This document shows positions 1-9,451 of a stretch of 64,000 bases of DNA, one piece after another (within the stretch, counting starts at the first letter, position 1; each line of letters begins with the position of its first letter). The DNA is from Marinilabiliales bacterium. Its GTDB lineage: Bacteria > Bacteroidota > Bacteroidia > Bacteroidales > SZUA-534. The DNA lies in assembly GCA_003512955.1 (NCBI GenBank), contig DOTG01000028.1:62001-126000 (forward strand). Direction: 5' to 3'. A model generated the notes under the pieces. The model saw only the letters and a program-made list of their open reading frames with translations. It made no database searches and was not told where the DNA came from. The position numbers and the translations under genes are program-made.

Positions 1-153
1 TCAAAACATTAAAATTTTGAATATAATTTCTATATCGGAATTAACCTCAACTAAATCATTTAGCTCGGCAAATTTTGCTTCCTAAAGATAAACTTAGGGT
101 AAAATTAATTGTATAACCTAATAGTTCATTAAGTTGTTATAAGTAAATGATAA

Positions 154-816
154 TTATAATATTACTAGATTATTTTTCAAGGCAAATTTTACCATTTCAA
201 CCGTACTTTTAAATCCAAATTTTTGCATAATATTGTTTTTGTGAGTTTCAACCGTGCGTATGCTAATATTTAATTTATTGGCAATTTCTTGATTTGAAAA
301 ACCTTCTACATAAAATTTTAGTATTTCTTTTTCTCGCTGTGTTAAAAAATATTTATTGAAGTTTTCAGGATGGCTACCTTTTTTTACAATGCTCAAATAG
401 TTTTTCATCAGATTCTTTGAAATATTTGGGGAGTAATATTCATGACCGGAATAAATAACCCGTATCGCCTCCAAAAGCATTTCTTTGTTGGTATCTTGTT
501 TAGGCAATATTCCCTTTGCCCCTGATTTTATTGCGTTATAAATATAATCATCGGTGGTGTACATTGATAAAATAAGAACTTGAGTTCTACTATTCAATTC
601 TGAAATTCTAGCAGTAAGTTCAATACCATTCATATCTGGCATTGAAATATCACTAATAACTATATCTGGCAGGTACAATTTTACCATTTCCAAAGCGTCT
701 GATCCATTCGAAGCGCATCCTACAAAATCAATATCAGGTTCATCTATTATCATGGTTTTCACCCCATCGCGAATAATTTGATGGTCGTCAACCAAAAGAA
801 TCCTAATTTTTTCCAT
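154..816 (-). CDS. NarL/LuxR-family response regulator
   Basis: A 220-residue DNA-binding response regulator. The N-terminal receiver domain (about 1-120) has the acidic pair D10/D11, the phospho-acceptor D56 in DISMP, S84 and K106. The C-terminal LuxR-type helix-turn-helix (about 155-215) starts at LTQREKEIL and carries the recognition stretch SIRTVETH. It is cytoplasmic and should bind DNA when phosphorylated by the kinase encoded just upstream, whose gene it overlaps by 14 bases, so the two are translationally coupled. Its targets are not visible. The ammonium channel gene upstream is separated by its own terminator, so a nitrogen role is only a guess. The ATG at 816 is the sole good start. 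Confidence 0.93.
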   Translation of the reverse strand: MEKIRILLVDDHQIIRDGVKTMIIDEPDIDFVGCASNGSDALEMVKLYLPDIVISDISMPDMNGIELTARISELNSRTQVLILSMYTTDDYIYNAIKSGAKGILPKQDTNKEMLLEAIRVIYSGHEYYSPNISKNLMKNYLSIVKKGSHPENFNKYFLTQREKEILKFYVEGFSNQEIANKLNISIRTVETHKNNIMQKFGFKSTVEMVKFALKNNLVIL

Positions 817-2227
817 ATTCCTGTAGTTTAGTTACTTTCACACGAATATTTGTTCCTTTCCCTGGAAATGTTTCAACATCAAAAGTTCCGTTCAATAATA
901 TACTTCTTTCCCTCATGTTAAATAAACCTTTGCCTAACCCTAGGTTATTTGTATCATAATTAAACCCTTTCCCATTATCTTCAATCATCAGTACTAAATT
1001 TGAATTAGTGTCAGTGAGTTGTATTAAAACCTGAGAAGCTTTTGCATGTTTAATTACATTATTCAATGCCTCCTGCACAATACGGTAAAGATAAATTTTT
1101 GTTCTTTGGCTTAAATCAGTAAAATCGCCATAAGCCGAAAAATCAATTTGAATTTGTACATTTTTCTGTATTTGCCTACATAAATTCTCTAAACCAATTT
1201 CCAAGCTAAATTCCATAATACCGGCAGGAGCTAAATCATATGAAATCTTGCGCAATTCATCAACAGAATGGTTGATCTGTGTTTTTAATTCGTTTATTTT
1301 AACTTCGTCAGCCAATTCTTTTTTGCTTATTAAATTTTCAAGCATCATCTTTATTGCAATCAATTGTTGTGCAAGCCCATCGTGTAAATCACGGGATATG
1401 CGATGACGTTCAAATTCTTGCCCATCGAACAATGCCGTAATCCGTTTGGTCTTCTCGTCGAGTAATTCCAATGTGTTTTTTTGAATATCATCAATCATTT
1501 GATTAAAAGTTGATGCCAAAACACCAAATTCATTTTCTGAGTTAATAACTACCTTTTCATTAAAATTACCTTTCCCTATCTTTATGGCCGCATTTTTCAA
1601 TTTCACAATCGGAATTATTATATCCGATGTTATTACTTGGGCTATTGATAATATGAGTATTAAAACAATTATCGAAACAAAAATCAAATCGTTACGCAAA
1701 TTTGAAATTGGGATCATGGCCTCGTCGTAGTCAATTTCAGCGACTAATACCAATTTTAATCCTATTACATCTAATTTATCGAAAGCACTTAAACAAAGGA
1801 TATTTCTGTAATCTGGATAAACTCCGTTTCCTTTACCGTGTTTAAAAGCAAGATTAACACTTAATGTGTTTGCTTTAATTGGGGGCATCGAATTGTAAGA
1901 GAAAAGTGATTTACTTTTCAGGAAATAATCATCGCCAACCAAATATATTTTGCCTGATTTACCCAATCCATTGGTCTGGATGGTATCAAGTATTATTTCA
2001 TTTATTTCATTTGAATTCAGTTCAATATTGTTCTTTATGTGTGAATTCAAATAATTTTCGATTTGTATCTTTTTTTGTTCTTTTACTGAGTTGAGTTGTT
2101 CAATAGCTCTTTGCAAAAGAGCCTGTTTTGCTTTAAAATATGAGTAAAAGCCAATTAACGAAAGCGACGAAATCCCCACTATTATGTAGAGAAACATGAA
2201 TTTTTTTGTTATTGATTTTTTAAACAC
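803..2227 (-). CDS. NarX-type membrane sensor histidine kinase (HisKA_3)
   Basis: A 474-residue membrane histidine kinase, partner of the overlapping response regulator. Membrane helices lie at about 11-30 and 181-203. Between them is an extracytoplasmic sensor region of about 145 residues that looks like a single Cache domain. A HAMP linker (about 204-255) follows, then a HisKA_3 dimerisation helix with the phospho-acceptor H282 in RDLHDGL, and a GHKL ATPase domain with N-box EALNN (near 386-390), DNGKGF (417-422) and GLGKGL. The ligand is unknown. The reading frame opens with GTG at 2227. An ATG at 2197 is possible, but it would begin inside the first membrane helix and lose the positive residues KKSITKK, so GTG is preferred. 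Confidence 0.9.
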   Translation of the reverse strand: MFKKSITKKFMFLYIIVGISSLSLIGFYSYFKAKQALLQRAIEQLNSVKEQKKIQIENYLNSHIKNNIELNSNEINEIILDTIQTNGLGKSGKIYLVGDDYFLKSKSLFSYNSMPPIKANTLSVNLAFKHGKGNGVYPDYRNILCLSAFDKLDVIGLKLVLVAEIDYDEAMIPISNLRNDLIFVSIIVLILILSIAQVITSDIIIPIVKLKNAAIKIGKGNFNEKVVINSENEFGVLASTFNQMIDDIQKNTLELLDEKTKRITALFDGQEFERHRISRDLHDGLAQQLIAIKMMLENLISKKELADEVKINELKTQINHSVDELRKISYDLAPAGIMEFSLEIGLENLCRQIQKNVQIQIDFSAYGDFTDLSQRTKIYLYRIVQEALNNVIKHAKASQVLIQLTDTNSNLVLMIEDNGKGFNYDTNNLGLGKGLFNMRERSILLNGTFDVETFPGKGTNIRVKVTKLQEYGKN

Positions 2228-2258
2228 TCAAGCTTATTTAGTGTAAGCAAAATTATTA

Positions 2259-2288
2259 AAAAGGCCGACTATAAATAGCCAGCCTTTT
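2259..2288 (-). terminator. Rho-independent terminator after the ammonium channel gene
   Basis: Read on the minus strand, AAAAGGC and GCCTTTT flank an inner stem GGCTA/TAGTC, followed by a T run. It lies 23 bases beyond the amt stop and ends that transcript before the two-component genes. Confidence 0.8.
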
Positions 2289-2310
2289 AATTTATCTTCA
2301 AATGCAGAAA

Positions 2311-3561
2311 TTATAATACTCCGTCATCATAGGCTTTTTCGCCATGTAAGGCATTATCTAATCCTACCTTTTCATCGTCTTGCGATACTTTTACAGGGGT
2401 TACTTTATTTATAATTATAAGCATTAAATACGTAAAAATGAAAGCATAAACAGATGCTACGGTTACAGCAATAATTTGTTTTACAAAAAATAATCCGCCG
2501 CCATAAATTAAACCGTCAGTACCTGCTGCATTAATAGCTTTTGACGCAAAAATACCGAGCAGAATGGTTCCAAAAACCCCACCTATTCCGTGAACTCCCC
2601 AAACATCAAGTGCATCGTCCCATTTCATTTTATTTTTAAATTGAACAGCCAAATAACACATGACACCAGCCGCAGTTCCAATAATAGGTGAAGCCCAAAT
2701 AGGAACAAACCCCGCACAAGGTGTAATTGTTGCTAAACCTGCAATAGAGCCAGTTAATAATCCAATAAATTTTGGTTTCCTTTCCCTAATCCATTCCACT
2801 AATAACCATGACATCGTTGCAAATGATGCGGCAATATCTGTATTTAAAAATGCAAGAGAGGTTATATTATCAACCTGACATTCACTACCGGCATTAAATC
2901 CATACCAACCAAACCACAATAAACCGCTACCAATGGCTACCAATGGAATACTATTGGGGGTAGAATTACGATCTACTCTTGCACCAACATACAATACTGA
3001 AGCCAATGCGGCAAAACCAGCTGTTGCATGAACAACAATACCACCAGCAAAATCTAATATACCCCATTGTGCCAATAATCCACCACCCCATATCATATGC
3101 ACAAATGGATAATACACCAATATTTGCCAGACAGTTAAAAATATAAAATACGATTTGAAGGTTACACGGTTTACAAATGCACCTGTAATTAAAGCCGGAG
3201 TAATAATTGCAAACATCATTTGATAGGCAATAAATACTATTTCCGGAATTTTTCCATTACCAGCCCATAAAGTATCTATCGAAATTCCAGATAAAAAAGC
3301 TTTATCCAAATTTCCGATTATTCCACCTTCGCCGCCGCTAAAGCATAGCGAATATCCGAAAGACACCCACAAAACAGTAGTCCATCCTAACGATACAAAA
3401 CTTTGTATCATAATTGCCAGAATATTTCGTTTGGTTGCTAAACCACCGTAAAAAAATGCTAATCCGGGTGTCATCAGCATTACTAAACTGGTTGCAAGCA
3501 ACATGAAACCAGTAGAACCAGTATCTATTGTACCAGCATTTAACAAAATTGTATTCAACAT
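2311..3561 (-). CDS. amt: Ammonium transporter (Amt family)
   Basis: A 416-residue inner-membrane ammonium channel with about 11 membrane helices. The Amt signature is clear: the helix-1 stretch PGLAFFYGG, the conserved FAGGIVVH with the first pore histidine (about H178), and WGVHGIGG with the second (about H324). Length is normal for the family. The open frame starts at a TTG (3570), but the ATG at 3561 is preferred because it is followed by the usual hydrophobic N-terminal helix and lies about 25 bases from the predicted transcription start. No GlnK/PII gene, the usual partner of bacterial amt, is adjacent. A terminator follows, so it is probably monocistronic. Confidence 0.95.
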   Translation of the reverse strand: MLNTILLNAGTIDTGSTGFMLLATSLVMLMTPGLAFFYGGLATKRNILAIMIQSFVSLGWTTVLWVSFGYSLCFSGGEGGIIGNLDKAFLSGISIDTLWAGNGKIPEIVFIAYQMMFAIITPALITGAFVNRVTFKSYFIFLTVWQILVYYPFVHMIWGGGLLAQWGILDFAGGIVVHATAGFAALASVLYVGARVDRNSTPNSIPLVAIGSGLLWFGWYGFNAGSECQVDNITSLAFLNTDIAASFATMSWLLVEWIRERKPKFIGLLTGSIAGLATITPCAGFVPIWASPIIGTAAGVMCYLAVQFKNKMKWDDALDVWGVHGIGGVFGTILLGIFASKAINAAGTDGLIYGGGLFFVKQIIAVTVASVYAFIFTYLMLIIINKVTPVKVSQDDEKVGLDNALHGEKAYDDGVL

Positions 3562-3592
3562 AAATTTCAATTTTAAGTATTAAGGTTTTTCT

Positions 3593-3623
3593 TAAAACTA
3601 GATTTAATAAGCAATTGAAACAA
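3593..3623 (-). promoter_or_regulatory. Putative Bacteroidota promoter for amt
   Basis: Minus-strand TTG (3623-3621), a 20-base spacer, then TAGTTTTA (3600-3593), seven of eight matches to TAnnTTTG. The predicted start of transcription lies about 25 bases before the amt ATG. Confidence 0.5.
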
Positions 3624-3934
3624 TAAAGGGATTACTAAATTTTATCTACGTGTTTTACTTAGAAAGTTCAATTATAGATTATCCTAATTTGTGGCGTAAT
3701 AAACATTTCTAATGTTTTTTTTAAAGTGACTTTTTAGTAATGGACATTTTTCTTCACTTCATTTTAAGCAACCTATCAGAAATATTAGAAAGCTGGTTTA
3801 TGTCGGTTTTCTTTTTTTATGATACTTTGAGAGTAGATGCCTTTAAAAACTCATTAATAAACTTTTCTTTTCATTTGCAAATCAGTCCGTTGTGATTCCG
3901 AAACTTGTTTTTAAATCAGTAAATGTTCCCTTCA
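3624..3934. other. Intergenic region upstream of amt
   Basis: An AT-rich stretch of about 310 bases between the amt promoter and the intron remnant. I see no open reading frame, hairpin or repeat that I can interpret. The distal part could belong to the eroded intron, but nothing there is recognisable. Confidence 0.5.
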
Positions 3935-4246
3935 GGCTGGTTGTTGGTTGTATTGGGTAAGCCCAGTTCCATGTTGTCGTACCATGCAAACAAACCCAGC
4001 AAACTTGATGGTTGGCTATGAAACCGCCTACACTATTGCATTTGGCACCATTGGAAGAAACCTGAAAAGGTAAAGCGAAGCCTGATCTACTTAGGAATTG
4101 ACCATGGACATGTTTTTGCTTGGAGCAGGATACGTATGTGAGGATAGGAGACTGTTCAAAGCCCTATACCTGGTACACCATCACCATTGAACGTTTAAAA
4201 AGCGGGGTTTTTGTTTCTCTACTTGAGACATATCAAAAAGCCTCCT
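3935..4246 (+). pseudogene. Remnant of a group II intron reverse transcriptase/maturase (C-terminal end)
   Basis: Only the C-terminal maturase part survives. In the frame starting at 4001, the text reads KLDGWL, stop, then NRLHYCIWHHWKKPEKVK and a LIYLGIDH stretch, the typical end of the maturase domain of bacterial group II intron proteins. After RIRM there is a stop at 4139-4141, and the protein continues in another frame as ERLKSGVFVSLLETYQKA, the usual tail of these proteins. So there is at least one nonsense change, one frameshift and a lost N-terminal two thirds (reverse transcriptase palm and fingers). It is followed at the expected place by the intron's 3' RNA domains. It cannot be functional. 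Confidence 0.85.
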
Positions 4247-4284
4247 CCACTGTGCAACAGTTATCCACTGTTTCATATAATTTA

Positions 4285-4368
4285 AGGAACCGCCATATAC
4301 AATACCCGTACATACGGTAGTGTGAGGTATACTGGCGGTCATTCTACCATCAGCCCCATCTACTCAAG
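4285..4368 (+). repeat. Group II intron 3' end (domain V/VI-like, degenerate)
   Basis: About 40 bases after the maturase tail, AACCGCCATATAC pairs imperfectly with GTACATACGGTAGT, the layout of catalytic domain V, with two mismatches in the stem that intact copies lack. The run to CTACTCAAG (ending near 4368) resembles domain VI and the usual intron 3' boundary. It marks the right edge of the dead element. Confidence 0.7.
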
Positions 4369-4375
4369 ATGTACT

Positions 4376-5341
4376 TTAGTTTTTTGTTTTTCGTAGATGT
4401 CTCTCCATTCCGCCTAAATTAATTCCTATTCCAACAAATGGAATCGTTATTGAAATAGAATCCCAAATAGTTTCTAATTTTTTTTGTTTTCTAATGTGCA
4501 AAGGTAAATTTTGTAGCAACTCAATTGAAAGTTCCATTAAATGCTGATCAAGATTCTTTTTGTATTTACCAGTTTGATTGTTTAAAGGTACATCACGTTC
4601 TTTATATTGCTCTTTCACCGAATTATCAACAAATGAGGGTGAAGAAACATTTATATCTTGGGACAACTCAAAATCCACTAATTTTGCTATAATCCTCTCA
4701 TTCTTATCAACTGTAAAGATTATATTAGGAGGCATTGGGTCGTTGTGTAATAGACCCAATCTATTTGCACAATCTAACTCCTCTTTTAATTTATACAATG
4801 AAGCTTCCATTTCAAATATTACTTCCTCTGAAAAATACCCAACATTCAAGATTTGATCTAAAAATTGTCCCGTTTGAGTTGCCATTGCAATGCCTGGTAT
4901 ATATTCTGTTATCAATATGTCGTTTTTAAAGCACCGCTCTTCCGCTTGACTTTTAGAAATTTTGCATTCTTCTACTAAAAATCTTATTGAATCTTCTTGT
5001 GTTAATACTTCAGGTAAAAAAGTGAATTTATTATTGCGAAATTTCATCATCATGTTTCGTTCATGTTCAATATAATTTCCTTTTTCGCAAAAATACTTTG
5101 GATCATCTCCAACACCCATTCCTAAAATCTTTATACAGTATTTATGTTCCGAATGTCCATAAACTCCGGCTTTAAATCCTGGTGCAAAACGTATCCAGTT
5201 GTTTTTTTCAAGTTCTTGAATTAATGCATCGTAAACCCAATAACCATCTGAAAGATTCTTGATATTATCATTATATTTTATGTCTTCAAACTTGGGTTTT
5301 TCAATTAAATTTATAAATCCTCTCTTAGCTATAATTTCCAT
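4376..5341 (-). CDS. Protein-kinase-like fold protein, unknown substrate
   Basis: A 321-residue soluble protein whose core resembles the kinase/aminoglycoside-phosphotransferase fold. Candidate residues are K71 in YCIKILG (ATP-contacting lysine), E92 or E94 as its salt-bridge partner, the catalytic loop HNDPMPPN (H199, D201, N206) and the metal-binding DFE at 223-225, where kinases usually have DFG. I do not recognise a named family and cannot tell a protein kinase from a small-molecule kinase. The gene stands alone, is noticeably AT-rich compared with its neighbours, and ends beside the group II intron remnant, all in keeping with acquired DNA. The ATG at 5341 is the only reasonable start. 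Confidence 0.7.
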   Translation of the reverse strand: MEIIAKRGFINLIEKPKFEDIKYNDNIKNLSDGYWVYDALIQELEKNNWIRFAPGFKAGVYGHSEHKYCIKILGMGVGDDPKYFCEKGNYIEHERNMMMKFRNNKFTFLPEVLTQEDSIRFLVEECKISKSQAEERCFKNDILITEYIPGIAMATQTGQFLDQILNVGYFSEEVIFEMEASLYKLKEELDCANRLGLLHNDPMPPNIIFTVDKNERIIAKLVDFELSQDINVSSPSFVDNSVKEQYKERDVPLNNQTGKYKKNLDQHLMELSIELLQNLPLHIRKQKKLETIWDSISITIPFVGIGINLGGMERHLRKTKN

Positions 5342-5554
5342 ATGACCTTTATTTTTCGTATAGTTTTAATTTAATACTAACTTAATTGCGTTTTAGCATC
5401 CCAATTTGGCTATATAACCGCAGTTGTAATAAAATTATAGACATGTATGATTAGGTTTAATTATATTTATTTACCATTATAAAAATTATAATAAAAACCC
5501 TACATGGTCAAATTTTAAAAACCTATCAGGTCTTAGATTAGCACCCTCCGCGTA

Positions 5555-7417
5555 TCAATCTCTCACACATCGTACCGAAAAACCACTCTTTTTATTGGCA
5601 TAATTCTGCAACGAGTTCGGATAATTATAGAGCAGATATAAGTAAAAGGCATTTTGGGTGCTGAAACTTTCGGAACTCCAGAAATTACCTTCCACTTGCA
5701 TAAAATCGAATTCCCCACTATCGAGTCGTTTACCGCCAGGCAGCGCCGTAAAGCCATATTCATTGGTAGCCCCTTCGTTGGGTGTTTTCCAATGGCTGGT
5801 TCCCGATTCTTTCAGTAATCCACCTGCCTTGCTGCCACCGCCCAGATAATCGACCAATTCAGTCCAATCAGCTTCTGTTGGCACATGCCAATCGGTAGGA
5901 CAAATTTTCTGGGTATTCACAGTGTACCAGTTATAAAGGGCTCCATAGGTATTTTTATAACCCTCATCGTTCAGGTACCAGCAATACCCCGCACTATTCA
6001 TTCCGCTCCAGAGCGAATCGGCAGTTATGGATGGAATAGAATCACCATCGTTGAACAACACGGTTTTTAAGTTGCTGGTCATCCAAATCTGGTGGCCAAT
6101 ACCAATGGTTCCATAATTATTCCCTTCGGCATCGGAAATACTTCCGGTAATGCCTGTTAACACAGTAGTAAAGGTAGTATCGGTGCTATAAGCCACCCCC
6201 AATTCATTTTCAGCTTTTACCCTAAAATGGTAGGTAACCTCTACACTTAGTCCTGTAAGCGTAGCCAAAATGGTATCTTCCTGCTCAGTATTGGGATTTT
6301 CTGTTGCCAATAGGGTATTTCCATAAGAATCGGTAAGGCCATATTCGAAGGTCACTGTGGTAAGTAATTTATTCGAGGTAACACTTGCTCTTAGAGTGGC
6401 ACCTGAGGGAGTAATATCCATAGCACCCAGATTCAGTACCATTGGAGCCTCACCCAGGGTTATAAAACTCGTTTCATTTCCATAAGCAGTACCTATGGTA
6501 TTCGTGGCAAATGCTTTTACATAATAGGTAACACCGGGAGTTAAACCGCCCAGTGAATCAGAAAAATAGCCTGTTCCGGTACCCATGGTCCATTTTGTTC
6601 CGAATGTTTCAGAATTCGCCGAAGTACCCCAATAAACGCCACATTCGGTTACCTCGGAACCTCCGTTGGTGGCAACATTTCCTCCAATAGTGGCCGAATG
6701 GGTGGCAATATTTAAAACGGTGGATGTATAAACTTCGGGAACAACAGCTTCGGTACTAAAACTGATTTCGGAACCCAATGAGGTTCCTTTTACATTGGTA
6801 GCAAAAGCCACTACATAGTAGGTAACACCACGGGAAAGTTCTTCGAGGGTAACCGAGAAATCTCCGGTACCAGTTCCTAATTCAATAGATGTTCCATTCA
6901 ACCGGGGATTTGCCTGTGTTCCCCAATAAATTCCTCGGGCGGTTATCTCGTGGCCCCCATCGTCGGTAATGGTTCCACCAACTTTTGCCGATGTGGGAGT
7001 TAATTCGCTTACCGCCGAAGTTTCTACCACCGGCATGTTAATTTGGGTGGTAAAAAAGGTTTCTGTACCCAAAGCCATTCCCAGGTTGTTTATTGCGTAA
7101 GCTTTCACATAATATTTTGTCCCTGAAATTAAGCCGGTTAACGTGGTTTCAAAAGTTCCAACTCCGGTACCTAACGATACCTGGGTTCCCGAAGAATCAG
7201 GACTTGTTCGATCTCCCCAAAAGATTCCCCTATCGGTAATGGCGCTTCCTCCATCAAAAGTTACTTTTCCACCAGCTTTGGCCGAAGTGGAATAAATATC
7301 ATTTACCGAACCTGTAATAACGGTTGGTATCTGTCCCGAATCTTTGTCTTCACACATGGTACAGCTAACAATTGCCAGCAATCCAAATAATTTTTTTATA
7401 GTTTTTGCAATGGTCAT
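5555..7417 (-). CDS. FISUMP-domain surface lipoprotein with fibronectin-like repeats
   Basis: A 620-residue exported protein. Residues 1-19 form a lipoprotein signal ending at C19 (AIVSC), so it is probably anchored in the outer membrane. Three repeats of about 95 residues (about 32-125, 126-222, 226-322) share GTGTG, GLTPGVTYYVKAFATN and FxT-type motifs of fibronectin III-like domains. A more diverged fourth unit covers about 326-420. The end (about 425-620) is a Fibrobacter succinogenes major paralogous domain, with GHQIWMTSNL, YGALYNWYTV, CPTDWHVPTEADW, FWSSE and FSVRCV. The molecular function of this domain is unknown; adhesion or glycan binding is possible. It is the last gene of a four-gene unidirectional cluster, 43 bases after its neighbour. 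Confidence 0.85.
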   Translation of the reverse strand: MTIAKTIKKLFGLLAIVSCTMCEDKDSGQIPTVITGSVNDIYSTSAKAGGKVTFDGGSAITDRGIFWGDRTSPDSSGTQVSLGTGVGTFETTLTGLISGTKYYVKAYAINNLGMALGTETFFTTQINMPVVETSAVSELTPTSAKVGGTITDDGGHEITARGIYWGTQANPRLNGTSIELGTGTGDFSVTLEELSRGVTYYVVAFATNVKGTSLGSEISFSTEAVVPEVYTSTVLNIATHSATIGGNVATNGGSEVTECGVYWGTSANSETFGTKWTMGTGTGYFSDSLGGLTPGVTYYVKAFATNTIGTAYGNETSFITLGEAPMVLNLGAMDITPSGATLRASVTSNKLLTTVTFEYGLTDSYGNTLLATENPNTEQEDTILATLTGLSVEVTYHFRVKAENELGVAYSTDTTFTTVLTGITGSISDAEGNNYGTIGIGHQIWMTSNLKTVLFNDGDSIPSITADSLWSGMNSAGYCWYLNDEGYKNTYGALYNWYTVNTQKICPTDWHVPTEADWTELVDYLGGGSKAGGLLKESGTSHWKTPNEGATNEYGFTALPGGKRLDSGEFDFMQVEGNFWSSESFSTQNAFYLYLLYNYPNSLQNYANKKSGFSVRCVRD

Positions 7418-7460
7418 TGGTATATTTCTTTAGTGCTTAAATTATTCTGATTTAAACAGA

Positions 7461-9377
7461 TTATTCCATAATAACATTGGCTCCTGTTTGCAAATCGTTT
7501 TGAAAACGTTTTGTCCGCTCGTCTTGAATGTAACTGTTCATTTCGTCAATGGTTTTTTGTTTAAAATCCGGATCGGAATATAATTTTGAAAAAAAGGGGT
7601 GGTTTGTTAAATCAATTCCACGTTCTTTCATGATCTGTTCGGCCAAATCAATCCCCTGTTCCAGATAATCGGTAGTAATGGCATGATAGACAATGGTTTT
7701 TCCCACACCCGATTTATCGGTGGTATTTTCAGGGGTTTCATTTTGGTTTGCCTCATCATTGGTGAATTGCATTTGCGATGCATATTCGGGTACCAGTTGG
7801 GCCAGAACCTGGTTCATGGCATTGAGTTGTTTGGTTAGTTTTTCAATATCGGTTTGTTGTTTCTGAATGGTTTGTTCTTGCTGAAGGCTAAGTTTTGAGA
7901 TGCTGTTACCGTGCATCCCAACAGCCACATTTACAAAATTCACCGGAGTATCAGACCCCGACCATGCGGTGCCAACAATCCGTTGGCAATCCTTCAATTC
8001 CATTTTTTCGGGAGAACGTGCAATTCCGTATCCATCGTTGTTACCGCTTGCTAAAATATAATCACCCGGTTTCACTGTTCCGAAAACTTTTACCGGAACT
8101 TGTCCCATAAAGGCAATTTTTTCATAATTGGACTCTTTTCCTTGTTGGGGCATATTACCTAAAACAATTGGATTGTGCGAAATAACTAAAATAAGTTCTG
8201 CATTGGCTGTACTATGTGAAATATAACCTCCTTTAACGCCCACAATGTCGCCCGATTCGAAAGTTTCGGTAACAATTTGCTTTGGGAGCCATTCGGCATA
8301 ATCGCCGGCACCCGATTGGTATGTGATGCCAATGTTAGAATGAACAGAAACATTGTAGATGATGGGTTCGGCAATACTTAATGCCAGATTGGCAATATCC
8401 ATTACCAATTGGGCAGCAGCTCCAATAATGAGCGATGGGGTAGGTGCGGTAACACAGGCTCCTAATCCCACGCAAACGGTCGATGAGGTGGATGCCGAAA
8501 CAACACCTACCACAGCTTTGGCTACATCGACACTCGCTACAATTAGGCTATTGGCAAATAGAACATTATCGAAAATATATTCAGGATCCGATAATAGTTC
8601 TCCGGTGGTTTGTCCTTCAATCCGTCCCTGAATATTTTCGGCATCCATAAAGGTGATAAAATTATTATCGCTGTTCCGCGATCCATCTACTTTAATGGCT
8701 ATTCCCTGATTGCTTCCCTGAACCCGCAACGGATACGACTCATATTTCGTTTTATCGCCATCCACATTGGCTTCAATGGTTACCTGGCCTTTTAATTGGC
8801 TGGTAGCATTTACGGTTAATTGGCTGTTTAGGGTCGATGTTTTTTCAACGGTCAAATCTCCTGTTAAAAATACCGGACTCTGGTTGGTAACATCTAAACG
8901 GCTTTTTAAGGTAGTCATTCCATCTATACTCATGGTACCTGTGGCGGTAATATTTTTATGGTATGCATAGGGTACAAAATTCAGTTCCTGGTAGCTAAAA
9001 TCCATATAAAAAACATCTTCGTTGCCAAGGCTAATATCTACCTTCAAATCTTTGGGCGATCCATCCCAGTCAATTTCTATAAAAGTATTTGGACTCGCTG
9101 AGGTTACTTCACCCCGGCTGATAATTAAATTGATCATACCAAAGGCATCGGTAGTGGTGGTATGTTCTTCCTGATAATTGATGGTACCTGCGGCATCTAA
9201 AATGGTAAAACGCACCATGAGCGGCTGGTTGGGCAGAATATTTCCCTCGATATCAACCCCGGGAACTTCCTGAGGATTTTGGTCAATAATGACTGCCTGG
9301 TAGCTGATTCCCTGATTTTGTGCATTTAGCAGTGCAACAGCAAAAAAACAGAGGGTAAATACTAAAAATGCTTTCAT
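7461..9377 (-). CDS. Large exported protein with YAEW-type domain and coiled coil
   Basis: A 638-residue protein with a cleavable signal peptide (about 1-20, ending LNAQ) and a Bacteroidota-typical opening, QGISYQAV. The N-terminal part (about 20-150) looks beta-rich, and hydrophobic stretches lie near 285-340. Around residue 355, GDYAEWLPK opens a region with GDIVGVKGGYIS and VKVFGTVKPGDYILAS that resembles domains at the ends of phage tail-spike and collagen-like surface proteins; this is an impression, not a proven match. A heptad-rich coiled coil follows at about 494-530, then about 100 polar residues. A trimeric surface fibre would fit. It lies between a beta-barrel gene and the FISUMP lipoprotein gene. 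Confidence 0.7.
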   Translation of the reverse strand: MKAFLVFTLCFFAVALLNAQNQGISYQAVIIDQNPQEVPGVDIEGNILPNQPLMVRFTILDAAGTINYQEEHTTTTDAFGMINLIISRGEVTSASPNTFIEIDWDGSPKDLKVDISLGNEDVFYMDFSYQELNFVPYAYHKNITATGTMSIDGMTTLKSRLDVTNQSPVFLTGDLTVEKTSTLNSQLTVNATSQLKGQVTIEANVDGDKTKYESYPLRVQGSNQGIAIKVDGSRNSDNNFITFMDAENIQGRIEGQTTGELLSDPEYIFDNVLFANSLIVASVDVAKAVVGVVSASTSSTVCVGLGACVTAPTPSLIIGAAAQLVMDIANLALSIAEPIIYNVSVHSNIGITYQSGAGDYAEWLPKQIVTETFESGDIVGVKGGYISHSTANAELILVISHNPIVLGNMPQQGKESNYEKIAFMGQVPVKVFGTVKPGDYILASGNNDGYGIARSPEKMELKDCQRIVGTAWSGSDTPVNFVNVAVGMHGNSISKLSLQQEQTIQKQQTDIEKLTKQLNAMNQVLAQLVPEYASQMQFTNDEANQNETPENTTDKSGVGKTIVYHAITTDYLEQGIDLAEQIMKERGIDLTNHPFFSKLYSDPDFKQKTIDEMNSYIQDERTKRFQNDLQTGANVIME

Positions 9378-9451
9378 ATTGGTAAAAAATTATTCATATT
9401 TTTATTTCATTTGGAACGGGTCTTTTATCGAAAAGAGGCGCTTTATTTGGG

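Noticed and set aside
1..153. TCAAAA/TTTTGA inverted repeat at the very start of the window
   Set aside because: Six AT-rich pairs with an A/T loop are expected by chance in AT-rich DNA.
5521..5531. ACCTATCAGGT palindrome followed on the minus strand by TTTTT, possible terminator after the FISUMP gene
   Set aside because: The stem is only four base pairs with a three-base loop, too weak to support a terminator.
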